DNA of 64,000 bases from Maridesulfovibrio ferrireducens (lineage in GTDB: Bacteria > Desulfobacterota > Desulfovibrionia > Desulfovibrionales > Desulfovibrionaceae): assembly GCF_900101105.1 (NCBI RefSeq), contig NZ_FNGA01000002.1, positions 124,001-188,000 on the forward strand, written 5' to 3'. This document shows, piece by piece, positions 1-8,201 of the stretch. A program made the position numbers and the translations under genes. Under the pieces are notes generated by a model. It saw nothing but the letters and a program-made list of their open reading frames with translations, had not been told where the DNA came from and searched no databases. How positions within the stretch are numbered: position 1 is the stretch's first letter; each line of letters begins with the position of its first letter.

Positions 1-353
1 AAATAAGTGATACTGAAATCAATGGTATCATCACGAGCAATCTTATGAGTCATTGTAGCTGCAGCAAGGTCAATTGAACCCTGAGCAAGCATAGCAATAC
101 GTGTAGAGGATGTTACTGGTTTGAACTCTGTTTTCACACCAAGCTGTTTTGCGATGTAATTACAAACATCAATGTCCATACCGACAAGTTTCTTTGTGGT
201 TTCATCAATGTAACCAAAAGGAACAACTGCATCTTTAACACCGCAGATAAGAACTCCGCGGTCTTTTACTTCCTGCAATTTGTCTGCAAAAGCGGTAGAA
301 GCGCAAAGAGCCATAGCCAAAACCATGGCAACCATGATTGAAAGTCTTCTCAT
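1..353 (-). CDS. Amino-acid ABC transporter substrate-binding protein (partial, N-terminal part)
   Basis: The first 117 or so codons of a periplasmic solute-binding protein are present; the rest lies beyond the left edge. A signal peptide is visible (MRRLSIMVAM followed by a hydrophobic stretch, likely cleaved after AFA). The mature start reads DKLQEVKDRGVLICGV, then FGYIDE, GMDIDVCNYIA and GSIDLAAATMTHK, which is the typical lobe-1 pattern of polar amino-acid binding proteins (SBP family 3, GltI/GlnH type). The ATG at 353 has a strong AGGAGGA ribosome site at 357-363. It follows the ATPase gene at 410-1138 on the same strand, so it is the last visible gene of an uptake operon. The substrate, probably glutamate, aspartate or glutamine, cannot be settled from this fragment. 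Confidence 0.85.
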   Translation of the reverse strand, partial: MRRLSIMVAMVLAMALCASTAFADKLQEVKDRGVLICGVKDAVVPFGYIDETTKKLVGMDIDVCNYIAKQLGVKTEFKPVTSSTRIAMLAQGSIDLAAATMTHKIARDDTIDFSITY

Positions 354-409
354 AGATCCTCCTAGAACATTTTTTAAGGTTTTCCCCATGCCGTCGACAA
401 AGTAAACGG

Positions 410-1138
410 CTACAATATCTCCTTCAAAAATAATTTAGTCCTATCATGGCGCGGATTCTTGAAAAACTCCTCGGGAGGAGCCTGCTCAATAACTTCACCA
501 CCATCCATAAATATAACTCGATCTGCCACTTCGCGGGCAAAACCCATCTCATGCGTAACGCAGAGCATGGTCATTCCTTCACGGGCAAGGTCTTTCATAA
601 CATTCAAAACTTCGTTGATCATCTCAGGGTCAAGCGCAGATGTAGGCTCATCAAAAAGCATAGCTTTAGGCTTCATTGCCAAAGCTCTTGCAATTGCGAC
701 ACGCTGTTGCTGTCCGCCGGACAATTCTGCTGGATATTTATGAGCCTGATCATGAATGCCTACTCTTTCTAGCAACTTAAGAGCTGTTTCTTCTGCTTCG
801 GCGCGCGGAGTATTGCGCACCTTCTGCGGAGCAAGAGTTACATTATTTAGAACAGTAAGGTGGGGGTAAAGATTAAACTGCTGAAAAACGATGCCTATTT
901 CGGCACGCAATTCGTTAATATTGACACTCTTGTCAAGAATGTCTGTTCCATCAAAGGTGATGGTACCTTTCTGGTAGTCTTCCAGCCTGTTTATACAGCG
1001 GATGAATGTACTTTTCCCAGACCCGCTAGGGCCGCAGATAACAAGTACTTCACCTTTATCTACATGATCATTAATACCTTTAAGTACGTGAAAATCTCCA
1101 TACCATTTGTGAAGATTCTTAATTTCAATCATCGGCAT
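410..1138 (-). CDS. Polar amino-acid ABC transporter ATP-binding protein (GlnQ/GltL-like)
   Basis: This is the ATPase that drives amino-acid uptake together with the binding protein downstream. It has Walker [11 protein letters not shown]-loop [15 protein letters not shown], signature [15 protein letters not shown], Walker [12 protein letters not shown] and the switch histidine in CVTHEMGFA. Its length, about 242 residues, is normal for the GlnQ family. I chose the ATG at 1138 because a GGAG lies nine bases upstream (1148-1151); a TTG at 1153 overlaps that ribosome site and the next ATG at 1132 is farther away. No permease gene lies between the two genes; it may be past the left edge. Confidence 0.93.
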   Translation of the reverse strand: MPMIEIKNLHKWYGDFHVLKGINDHVDKGEVLVICGPSGSGKSTFIRCINRLEDYQKGTITFDGTDILDKSVNINELRAEIGIVFQQFNLYPHLTVLNNVTLAPQKVRNTPRAEAEETALKLLERVGIHDQAHKYPAELSGGQQQRVAIARALAMKPKAMLFDEPTSALDPEMINEVLNVMKDLAREGMTMLCVTHEMGFAREVADRVIFMDGGEVIEQAPPEEFFKNPRHDRTKLFLKEIL

Positions 1139-1269
1139 ATAGCTTAACTCCAACGTCCGTACTGGTTATCAATTCAAGACAGGCTACTATTTAAAGAGAG
1201 GTATTTTAATTTCAGCAACCTTTTTTTGAATCCTAAATACAAACTTTCAGAATTCAAGAAAGAACAATA

Positions 1270-1297
1270 GTCATATCTCAAAACGAACAAAAGTCAA
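1270..1297 (-). promoter_or_regulatory. Putative sigma-70 promoter of the ABC transporter operon
   Basis: On the minus strand TTGACT (1292-1297) is followed after 16 bases by TATGAC (1270-1275). It would leave a leader of roughly 125 bases before the ATPase gene. This is a pattern match only. Confidence 0.4.
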
Positions 1298-1649
1298 GAA
1301 AATGGCTCTGTTTTCCATTTATGTATAAACAAATTAAGGGTCTTGCTTTTTGGGCAGTAAATCTGAAACGACCTATTAAATTCAGAATAATATATTCTTA
1401 TTTAATGGGATACAACAACGGTTACTGACGTGATCACAAGTATAACAATAAGACTTATAGACTTTTATGAAATCTACAAAAAAGATAATTTAATAAAATA
1501 CGACACATATTTTTTAACTAAATTTCAATTTTTTTTTCAAATACTAGGAATTAAGGCGTTATTTAAGACAAAAAAACACTTAGGCAGCTCAAATCACCAT
1601 AACTATTAATACATTAACAGTGACATTAACCAAGTTTGTAACAAACAAA
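1298..1649. other. AT-rich intergenic DNA, no gene seen
   Basis: This stretch separates the ABC operon from the terminator of the DhaL-DegV gene. It is very AT-rich, has no reading frame with a credible ribosome site, and shows no clear RNA gene or repeat. Confidence 0.6.
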
Positions 1650-1696
1650 AAAGTCCGAAACTCAAGCACGCATTTGCGAACTAAGTTTCGGACTTT
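1650..1696 (-). terminator. Intrinsic terminator of the DhaL-DegV gene
   Basis: Perfect 13-base arms AAAGTCCGAAACT (1650-1662) and AGTTTCGGACTTT (1684-1696) are followed on the minus strand by TTTTTGTTTG. It lies 54 bases past the stop codon at 1750. Confidence 0.9.
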
Positions 1697-1749
1697 GAGT
1701 TTACAACAGCCTGAAGACAGGCAAACTTCACAGCACGAAAGACATGATT

Positions 1750-3552
1750 TTAATCGTCAGCAAGCAATGCAACCGCGCATGCACCCGGACCGCTGTGCAG
1801 GCCGAGCACAGGAGATGCTTCGGTAATAAAGACGGGATCAACCCCGAACTCCCGTTTAATGATGCGAACAAACTTACGGGCGACTTCAGGTGCGGCGGCA
1901 TGGGCTATGGCGTAACGCAAATTACTCTTGCCATAAAAATTTTCACTAACAAGCCTGACTAAGGCAGCTTCCTGCCGTTTATAACCAAAAGATTTGGCAA
2001 CAGTACGAGGATGCCCTTCACCTTCAAAAGCCAGAATAGGCTTAATATTTAAAGCCTTGGCAATCAATCCCTGACCTTTGCTGACCCTGCCGCCTCTGAC
2101 AGCATAATCAAGCGTATCAAGAGTGACAAAAATTCTTACATTATCAATGGCTTTTTTAGCTATTTTTGAAACTTCAGCTACAGATGCCCCTCTTTGAGCC
2201 GCACGCGCAGCCTCTAAAACAGAAAGCCCTAGAGCGACAGTCAATTGCTTGCCATCAAAAGCTGACACATTTTCATAATCTTTGCTGACAGTAAGCGCAT
2301 TCTGGTAAGTTCCACTTAAAACCTTGGCAACATGTAAAGAAACGACATTTTCGTAATCAGCACAAGCTCTTGCATAAACTCTTTTCATATCACCGGGAGA
2401 AGGCTGCGAGGTAAGTGCTTTTTCCGCTTTGGGAAGCATTTTATAAAAATCTTCAGGAGTCAGGGTAACGTGATCAATATACTCCTGACCGTCAATTGTA
2501 AGCCTGAGCGGGGCTACCCGGATATCATATTCAGCAATAAGCTCAGCCGGAATATCACAAGTGCTGTCTGTTACAATTCCGACTTTACATGCATCTGCAA
2601 GTAAACGTTTATGCTGAACCAGCATATCGTCAACCTTACGCTTATCCACCCTTGCAAAGCCGGAAACTATGTCTTCTACAGCATCAGGATCATTAGTATG
2701 AATATGAATTTTTACACAATCCGGCAATCCTGCGACAATAAGGCTGTCACCCATACCGGAAATAGCATCACGTACTGATCTTTTGTCAATATCTGACCCT
2801 TTAAGAAGAAATTCTGTGCAATATCTGAAGTCCAGCTTATCAACAGCAACCTTACTTTGAACGCCTTCTACATTATATAATGGAGCTGAATCAGGAATAA
2901 CGCTTTTCTCAATTTTACCATTTTCGAGAAAATCAACAATTCCCTCAAGAAGGTACACAAAACCCAACGCTCCGGCATCGACAACCCCAGCTGATTTAAG
3001 CTCAGCCAATTTTTCAGTCGTAGCTTTCACTGACTTCTGAGCATAATGCAATGAATCAGAAAGAAGTTCATGAAAATCTTTATATTCATGACTCTTAGAA
3101 CTAAGATGAGCAGCCCAATCCCTGATAACACTTATTATTGTTCCATCTTTGGGATCAGAAATAGCCTCACAGGAACGACGGGCGGCAAGAGATGCTACCC
3201 GAGCAAAATCAGAAGGAGAAAGCCTCGGCATATCCTTCACGCCTTCAGCAAAACCACAAAGAAATTGCGCCAAGATGGCTCCGGAATTACCCTTTGCACC
3301 ATTCAGAGCAGACTCAGCAATCAAGGCACTCATCTTCTCAAGAGATTTCTCCAGAGAATCTCCAGAAGAACGCACAATACTGCGCATAGTTCCGGCCATA
3401 TTCGCACCGGTATCACCATCTGGAACTGGAAAAACATTGATTGCATCCAGATGCGGAGAATTCGCAATAAGACGACTTGCGGCTGCAACTACGCCCCTTC
3501 TAAACCGCACCCCGTCAACATACTGAATTCTAGTGATATTTTCTAATTGCAT
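1750..3552 (-). CDS. DhaL (DAK2) - DegV fusion, FakA-FakB-like fatty-acid kinase
   Basis: Two protein families are joined in one 600-residue chain. Residues 1 to about 205 form a DhaL/DAK2 kinase domain with the metal/nucleotide motif DAINVFPVPDGDTGANM and GAKGNSGAILAQFL. A FakA-like middle region follows (GSDIDKRSVRDAISGMGDSL and VKIHIHTNDPD). Residues from about 322 onward form a DegV lipid-binding domain starting VGIVTDSTCDIPAEL, with SQPSPGDM and the SGTYQNA motif. In Gram-positive bacteria FakA (kinase) and FakB (acyl carrier) are separate proteins that phosphorylate free fatty acids; here they appear fused. The gene stands alone between a terminator and a divergent efflux operon. Substrate and role in this organism are inferred. 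Confidence 0.88.
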   Translation of the reverse strand: MQLENITRIQYVDGVRFRRGVVAAASRLIANSPHLDAINVFPVPDGDTGANMAGTMRSIVRSSGDSLEKSLEKMSALIAESALNGAKGNSGAILAQFLCGFAEGVKDMPRLSPSDFARVASLAARRSCEAISDPKDGTIISVIRDWAAHLSSKSHEYKDFHELLSDSLHYAQKSVKATTEKLAELKSAGVVDAGALGFVYLLEGIVDFLENGKIEKSVIPDSAPLYNVEGVQSKVAVDKLDFRYCTEFLLKGSDIDKRSVRDAISGMGDSLIVAGLPDCVKIHIHTNDPDAVEDIVSGFARVDKRKVDDMLVQHKRLLADACKVGIVTDSTCDIPAELIAEYDIRVAPLRLTIDGQEYIDHVTLTPEDFYKMLPKAEKALTSQPSPGDMKRVYARACADYENVVSLHVAKVLSGTYQNALTVSKDYENVSAFDGKQLTVALGLSVLEAARAAQRGASVAEVSKIAKKAIDNVRIFVTLDTLDYAVRGGRVSKGQGLIAKALNIKPILAFEGEGHPRTVAKSFGYKRQEAALVRLVSENFYGKSNLRYAIAHAAAPEVARKFVRIIKREFGVDPVFITEASPVLGLHSGPGACAVALLADD

Positions 3553-3634
3553 TATATATTTTATCTTTATTTTATTGGTTTTTTTTTAAAAAGAACAAGT
3601 TTATATAACTTTCTAAATAAAGTTACGGCTAGTA

Positions 3635-3646
3635 TTTGCATGCAAA
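3635..3646. promoter_or_regulatory. Perfect palindrome between divergent genes
   Basis: TTTGCATGCAAA is a perfect 12-base palindrome in the 244-base AT-rich gap between the DegV gene and the divergent efflux operon. It could be an operator, but no regulator gene sits next to it and chance is not excluded. Confidence 0.2.
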
Positions 3647-3796
3647 ACAACTTCTGATCAAGTTATTATATAAATAAATTTATCAGCGTTTTTAAATTTA
3701 TCTTTTAGAGAGCAATTAAAAAAAATAGTCATTTAAGTTTTAATCAGTTAGGGTACTAGAAAAGAAAATTATACCATGCGCAAGGAGCAAATTCCT

Positions 3797-5014
3797 ATGA
3801 TTTCAAACAACTTATTAAAATTAAAAAATATATTTATACACTTTATACATATAACTTTGATAATCAGCACAGGATTTGTTGCACAAGGCTGTGGAAATAA
3901 TAAAGAAACAGTACGAGAAATCCCTCCTGCACCAGTTACAATAGCTAATGCGGAACAAAAACCAACTCCATACTACCTTACTGCAATCGGTACTGTTAAG
4001 GCTATCAACACTATCACGGTTCGTTCCAGAATCACCGGCTATTTGAGCAAGATCTCAATAGCAAACGGAGACTTTGTTACTGCCGGTCAGCAAATGTTCA
4101 CTATGGACCCTACTCAGTTTGAAGCCAGTATCCGTCAATATAAAGCCGAGCGTGCTTCTGACATTACAAAGTATAAACAAGCAAAACGAGATTATGATCG
4201 CTACCGTGACCTTGTCAGGCGTAAAGTTGTAAGTTCCGAAGATTTCGAACAGAAACGTTTAGAAATGAAAACTGCCAGTGATTCAATCGCTGTGACTGAA
4301 GCAAAACTTGTTAATGCTAAAAACGATCTCAATTACTGTTTTATCAAATCTCCCATCAATGGTCTTGCCGGATACATCTTTCCCACAGCCGGCAATCTCA
4401 TTGAAGAAAACAAAGATGAACTTGTCATCATCAACCAGATTTTTCCTATAGCGGTAAACTTTTACCTCCCTCAAAAATATTTGGTAGAAGTGCAAAAATA
4501 CGCTGCTAACGGCACACTCAGTGTTCTGGCTATCAGTGAAGGAAATCCTGTCCCTGCCGAAGGTTCACTGACATTCATCGACAATAACGTTGATACCAAG
4601 ACCGGAACAGTCTGGATGCAGGCAACTTTTCCAAACAAAAAACGCACACTCTGGCCGGGTAACTACGTTGATATCAGGCTAAAACTGTTTGAAGAAAATG
4701 TAGTGCGAATCCCCATGCAAGCAACATGCGACGGACCTAACGGAAAGTTTGTCTGGATTATGCACCAGAATAAAACGGTTGAAATGCAACATGTCGATAT
4801 AAATCGCAGATCAGGTAAACTTGATATAGTTACGTCCGGCCTTAAAGATGGTCAGACAATTATTACTGATGGTCAGCTGAGACTTTTCCCCGGAGCTGTC
4901 GTCAAAGTAAAAGACGGCAGTACAAATTCCACTGGAAACACAAACTCGACTGGTAGCTCAAAGGGCAACTCAACTGACAATTCGACTGGCAAAACTGCCG
5001 GAACCGGTGAGTAG
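3797..5014 (+). CDS. RND efflux periplasmic adaptor (membrane fusion protein)
   Basis: This is the periplasmic bridge of a tripartite efflux pump. It has an N-terminal membrane segment ending in a possible lipobox (VAQGC), a biotinyl-lipoyl half-motif (GTVKAINTITVRSRITGYL), a coiled-coil hairpin (about residues 105-175), the second lipoyl half (FIKSPINGLAGY), a beta-barrel and a membrane-proximal domain. The C-terminus is a low-complexity Ser/Thr/Asn/Gly tail with NSTG repeats. I start it at ATG 3797, which has AAGGAG nine bases upstream (3782-3787); an ATG at 3776 has no such site. The pump gene follows two bases after the stop. No outer-membrane channel gene is nearby, so the pump must borrow one from elsewhere. 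Confidence 0.9.
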   Translation: MISNNLLKLKNIFIHFIHITLIISTGFVAQGCGNNKETVREIPPAPVTIANAEQKPTPYYLTAIGTVKAINTITVRSRITGYLSKISIANGDFVTAGQQMFTMDPTQFEASIRQYKAERASDITKYKQAKRDYDRYRDLVRRKVVSSEDFEQKRLEMKTASDSIAVTEAKLVNAKNDLNYCFIKSPINGLAGYIFPTAGNLIEENKDELVIINQIFPIAVNFYLPQKYLVEVQKYAANGTLSVLAISEGNPVPAEGSLTFIDNNVDTKTGTVWMQATFPNKKRTLWPGNYVDIRLKLFEENVVRIPMQATCDGPNGKFVWIMHQNKTVEMQHVDINRRSGKLDIVTSGLKDGQTIITDGQLRLFPGAVVKVKDGSTNSTGNTNSTGSSKGNSTDNSTGKTAGTGE

Positions 5015-5016
5015 CT

Positions 5017-8000
5017 ATGAATGTAACAGAACTATTTATTAAACGCCCGGTTATGACCGTCCTTGTGGTCATTGCCATGGTTTTTTTTGGAATTGTCGGC
5101 TATTTTAAATTACCTGTCAGTTACCTTCCCGCTGTAGAATTTCCTACACTTCAGGTAACGGCAACACTTCCCGGAGCAAGTCCGTCAACAATGGCTGCGT
5201 CCGTAGCCACCCCGCTTGAAAAGCAATTTACATCAATGCCGGGCCTCCGCAGCATGAGTTCCATCAACTCTCTCGGGAAAACCCTTGTAACACTTCAGTT
5301 TGATCTGGACCGCAACATTGACGGAGCGGCTTCCGATACTCAAGCTGCGATTTCACGCGCCAGTGGAGATTTGCCGTCTGATCTGCCTCAGCAACCTTAC
5401 TATGAGAAAGTAAATCCGGCTGATGATCCTATTCTCTATATGGCATTGTGGTCCGATTCTATGCCTATTTATAAGGTAAATGAATATGTCACAACATTTC
5501 TTACCGACACCATTTCTATGGTTAACGGCGTATCTAAAGTTGTCATCTACGGAGAATCAAAGCTTGCAGTAAGGGTTCGTGTTGATCCCGAAAAGCTCGC
5601 CGCCAGAGGCATTAATATTGATACAGTACGTCAGGCTGTTGCCGAGCAAAATGTAAAAGAACCTGTAGGAACATTAGACAACAAACTCCAATCCGTAACA
5701 ATTGAAGCCACAGGACAGCTGAAAACCGCTGAAGATTTTTTACCGATGATTTTCGAATCTAAAGACGGCAGGACAGTACGTCTCTCAGATGTCGGAACTG
5801 TAGTAAACTCTATTAAAGACGATAAATCCGGATCATGGGTTAACGGCAAACGAGCCGTTATTATTGCAATCCAGAAACAGCCGGGTTCAAATACCATTCA
5901 AGTATGTAAAACTATTTTAGGGATGCTTCCGACCATTCGTCAGCAGATTCCTGCCGGAATAGATATGGACGTTCTTTATGACCGTTCAATCCCAATTAAA
6001 GAAGCTGTTGATGATGTTCAGGTTACCCTGCTGCTGGCTGTTTTCTTCGTTATCTGTGTTATTTACTTTTTTCTCAGAAATATATCTGCAACACTTATTG
6101 CCGCAGTGGCGGTCCCAGTCTCAATTGTTTTCACCTTCGCAATAATGTACGTACTGGGGTATTCACTGGATACCCTGTCACTGCTTGCACTCACACTCTC
6201 AGTCGGATTTGTCGTCGATGATGCTGTCGTCATGATCGAAAACGTTGTCCGACATCTGGAGATGGGTAAAAAGCCATATTACGCGGCTCTTGAAGGAGCC
6301 AAGCAAATAACCTTCACCATTGTTTCGATGACGTTGTCATTATCGGTAGTTTTTATCCCGCTAATGTACATGTCCGGTATTATCGGCCGCATTCTACATG
6401 AATTCGCCATGACAATCACAGTTGCAATCCTTGCCTCGGGCGTGGTTTCGCTGACTTTGACACCGATGCTCGCAAGCAGACTTCTTAAACCGGGCAGCAA
6501 ACTTTCCGGATCTGATAAACTTAATGACTTCCTACTGCGCAATTATGAGCGCTCGCTTCATTTTGTCATGCGTCATCGCCGTATGACGATGGGCGCCGCA
6601 GGACTAATTCTGCTTGCAACTATCCACTTCTTTATGGTTATTCCGAAAGGATTTCTGCCCACAGATGACATGAGTTACTGTCAGGGTTTTGCACAAAGCA
6701 AGCAGGGTATTTCATACAATTCCATGAAGGAGCATATCAAAGGACTTGAGCCTATACTGGCAGCGGACGAAAACATAAAACATGTCATTATTGTTGCAGG
6801 GGCACCGGTTCTTAATCAGGGTTACATTTTCCCGATGCTTGTCGAACCGCATGACCGCAAAATGAGCGCGGATGAAGTTGCACGCTCTTTAATGCAAAAA
6901 CTAAATCAGAACCCGGGAATTATGGTCTGGATTCAGAATCCACCCATGATCAGGCTTACGGCTAAAACTTCAAAGAATTTGTATCAGTATACCATTCAAG
7001 CTCCCGACCAGATGGAACTTTTTGAAATAGCTCCCAAATTTGAAATGGCTTTGCATCAAATCCCTTTCCTGACCGGAGTTAACTCAGACCTGTTAGATAA
7101 CAATCCTGAATTATGGGTAAAAATAGACAGAGACAAAGCCTCATATTACGGAGTTACCGCTCACGACATCGAAAACACCCTTAACTCCGCTTACTCAGAA
7201 CGAAAGGTCTCCACAATTTACGGCGACACAGATCAGTACTGGGTTATTCTAGAAGTTATTCCATCCAATAAAAAAGATCCAAGAGATCTCATGAAGTTGT
7301 ATATTGCCAACAAAGACGGGCAACTTGTCCGCCTTGATAATATTGCCACTTTTGAAGAAAAACCGGGGCCGATGCAGGTTAACCATACCGGTATGCTGCC
7401 GTCTGTAACCTATTCATTTAATATTGCTCCCGGATTTTCACTGAGCGACGCAACAACAGCAATCAACGCACTGGCTCTGGACACTTTACCGGACACAGTC
7501 GTTTCAAACTTTGAAGGAACAGCTGATGAATTCCAGAAATCAATGAGCAGTGTATTCTTCCTGTTGATCATTGCTATATTCATCATCTTCATAATTCTGG
7601 GCATTCTTTATGAAAGCTGGATACAACCGATCACGATTATCTCAGGTCTTCCTTCGGCAGCCATCGGGGGACTTTTAACCCTGACACTGTTCGGCAAGGA
7701 CCTCGACCTCTTCGGAATCGTAGGTATTATCATGCTGATCGGTATTGTTAAGAAAAACGCAATTATGGTTGTCGACTTTGCCCTTGAAGCGGAGGAAGCA
7801 GAGAACCTGTCTCCTGAAGAAGCGGCAATAAAAGGATCACTTGAAAGGTTCAGACCGATCATGATGACAACTGTTGCTGCAATCGCAGGAGCCATGCCTA
7901 TCGCTCTGGGATTAGGCGCAGGCGCGGAAGCCAGACAGCCGATGGGGCTTGCAATCGTCGGCGGACTTATACTCTCACAGGTTGTAACACTCTACCTGAC

Positions 8001-8103
8001 ACCAGTATTCTACACATACATGGATACCTTCCAGAAATGGTTGTATGAACGCGGCAGAGCCAAGCGTGATCTTTTGGGAATCCCGCATAAACACGACAAG
8101 TAA
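5017..8103 (+). CDS. RND multidrug efflux pump, HAE1 family (AcrB/MexB-like)
   Basis: This is a proton-driven inner-membrane export pump of 1028 residues, full length for the family. It opens with MNVTELFIKRPVMTVLVVIAM, the usual first helix, and the porter domain follows. The proton-relay aspartates sit in FVVDDAVVMIENV (TM4) and the relay lysine in GIVKKNAIMVVDFA (TM10). RFRPIMMTTVAAIAGAMPIA is the conserved TM11 entry. It forms a two-gene operon with the adaptor. The exported compounds cannot be told from sequence; in a sulfate reducer they could be organic toxins, bile-like detergents or metabolites. Confidence 0.95.
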   Translation: MNVTELFIKRPVMTVLVVIAMVFFGIVGYFKLPVSYLPAVEFPTLQVTATLPGASPSTMAASVATPLEKQFTSMPGLRSMSSINSLGKTLVTLQFDLDRNIDGAASDTQAAISRASGDLPSDLPQQPYYEKVNPADDPILYMALWSDSMPIYKVNEYVTTFLTDTISMVNGVSKVVIYGESKLAVRVRVDPEKLAARGINIDTVRQAVAEQNVKEPVGTLDNKLQSVTIEATGQLKTAEDFLPMIFESKDGRTVRLSDVGTVVNSIKDDKSGSWVNGKRAVIIAIQKQPGSNTIQVCKTILGMLPTIRQQIPAGIDMDVLYDRSIPIKEAVDDVQVTLLLAVFFVICVIYFFLRNISATLIAAVAVPVSIVFTFAIMYVLGYSLDTLSLLALTLSVGFVVDDAVVMIENVVRHLEMGKKPYYAALEGAKQITFTIVSMTLSLSVVFIPLMYMSGIIGRILHEFAMTITVAILASGVVSLTLTPMLASRLLKPGSKLSGSDKLNDFLLRNYERSLHFVMRHRRMTMGAAGLILLATIHFFMVIPKGFLPTDDMSYCQGFAQSKQGISYNSMKEHIKGLEPILAADENIKHVIIVAGAPVLNQGYIFPMLVEPHDRKMSADEVARSLMQKLNQNPGIMVWIQNPPMIRLTAKTSKNLYQYTIQAPDQMELFEIAPKFEMALHQIPFLTGVNSDLLDNNPELWVKIDRDKASYYGVTAHDIENTLNSAYSERKVSTIYGDTDQYWVILEVIPSNKKDPRDLMKLYIANKDGQLVRLDNIATFEEKPGPMQVNHTGMLPSVTYSFNIAPGFSLSDATTAINALALDTLPDTVVSNFEGTADEFQKSMSSVFFLLIIAIFIIFIILGILYESWIQPITIISGLPSAAIGGLLTLTLFGKDLDLFGIVGIIMLIGIVKKNAIMVVDFALEAEEAENLSPEEAAIKGSLERFRPIMMTTVAAIAGAMPIALGLGAGAEARQPMGLAIVGGLILSQVVTLYLTPVFYTYMDTFQKWLYERGRAKRDLLGIPHKHDK

Positions 8104-8132
8104 GTAAGATCTAAAAACAGACATTAAAAAAT

Positions 8133-8165
8133 AAGCGGGGAAAGTCATTATGACTTTCCCCGCTT
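8133..8165. terminator. Bidirectional terminator between convergent genes
   Basis: Perfect 15-base arms starting AAGCGGGGAAAGTCA (8133-8147 and 8151-8165) with a three-base loop lie between convergent genes. The T-tract is better on the minus strand (complement of 8126-8132) than on the plus strand. Confidence 0.85.
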
Positions 8166-8201
8166 CTACTATTATCAACTCTGCAAAAAACAAATTTCCA
8201 G

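Noticed and set aside
1421-1445. A CRP-like dyad around TGATCA near 1431
   Set aside because: The match to TGTGA-N6-TCACA is poor on one side and it is not positioned near a promoter that I can support.
3070-3546. A 158-codon frame opposite the DhaL-DegV gene
   Set aside because: It is the antisense shadow of a well-supported gene with full domain matches; similar long shadows occur opposite nuoC/nuoD (28419-28892) and elsewhere.
8133-8165. Perfect inverted repeats as mobile-element ends or REP sequences
   Set aside because: This and similar hairpins each differ in sequence, lie just after stop codons and have T-tracts, so they are intrinsic terminators.
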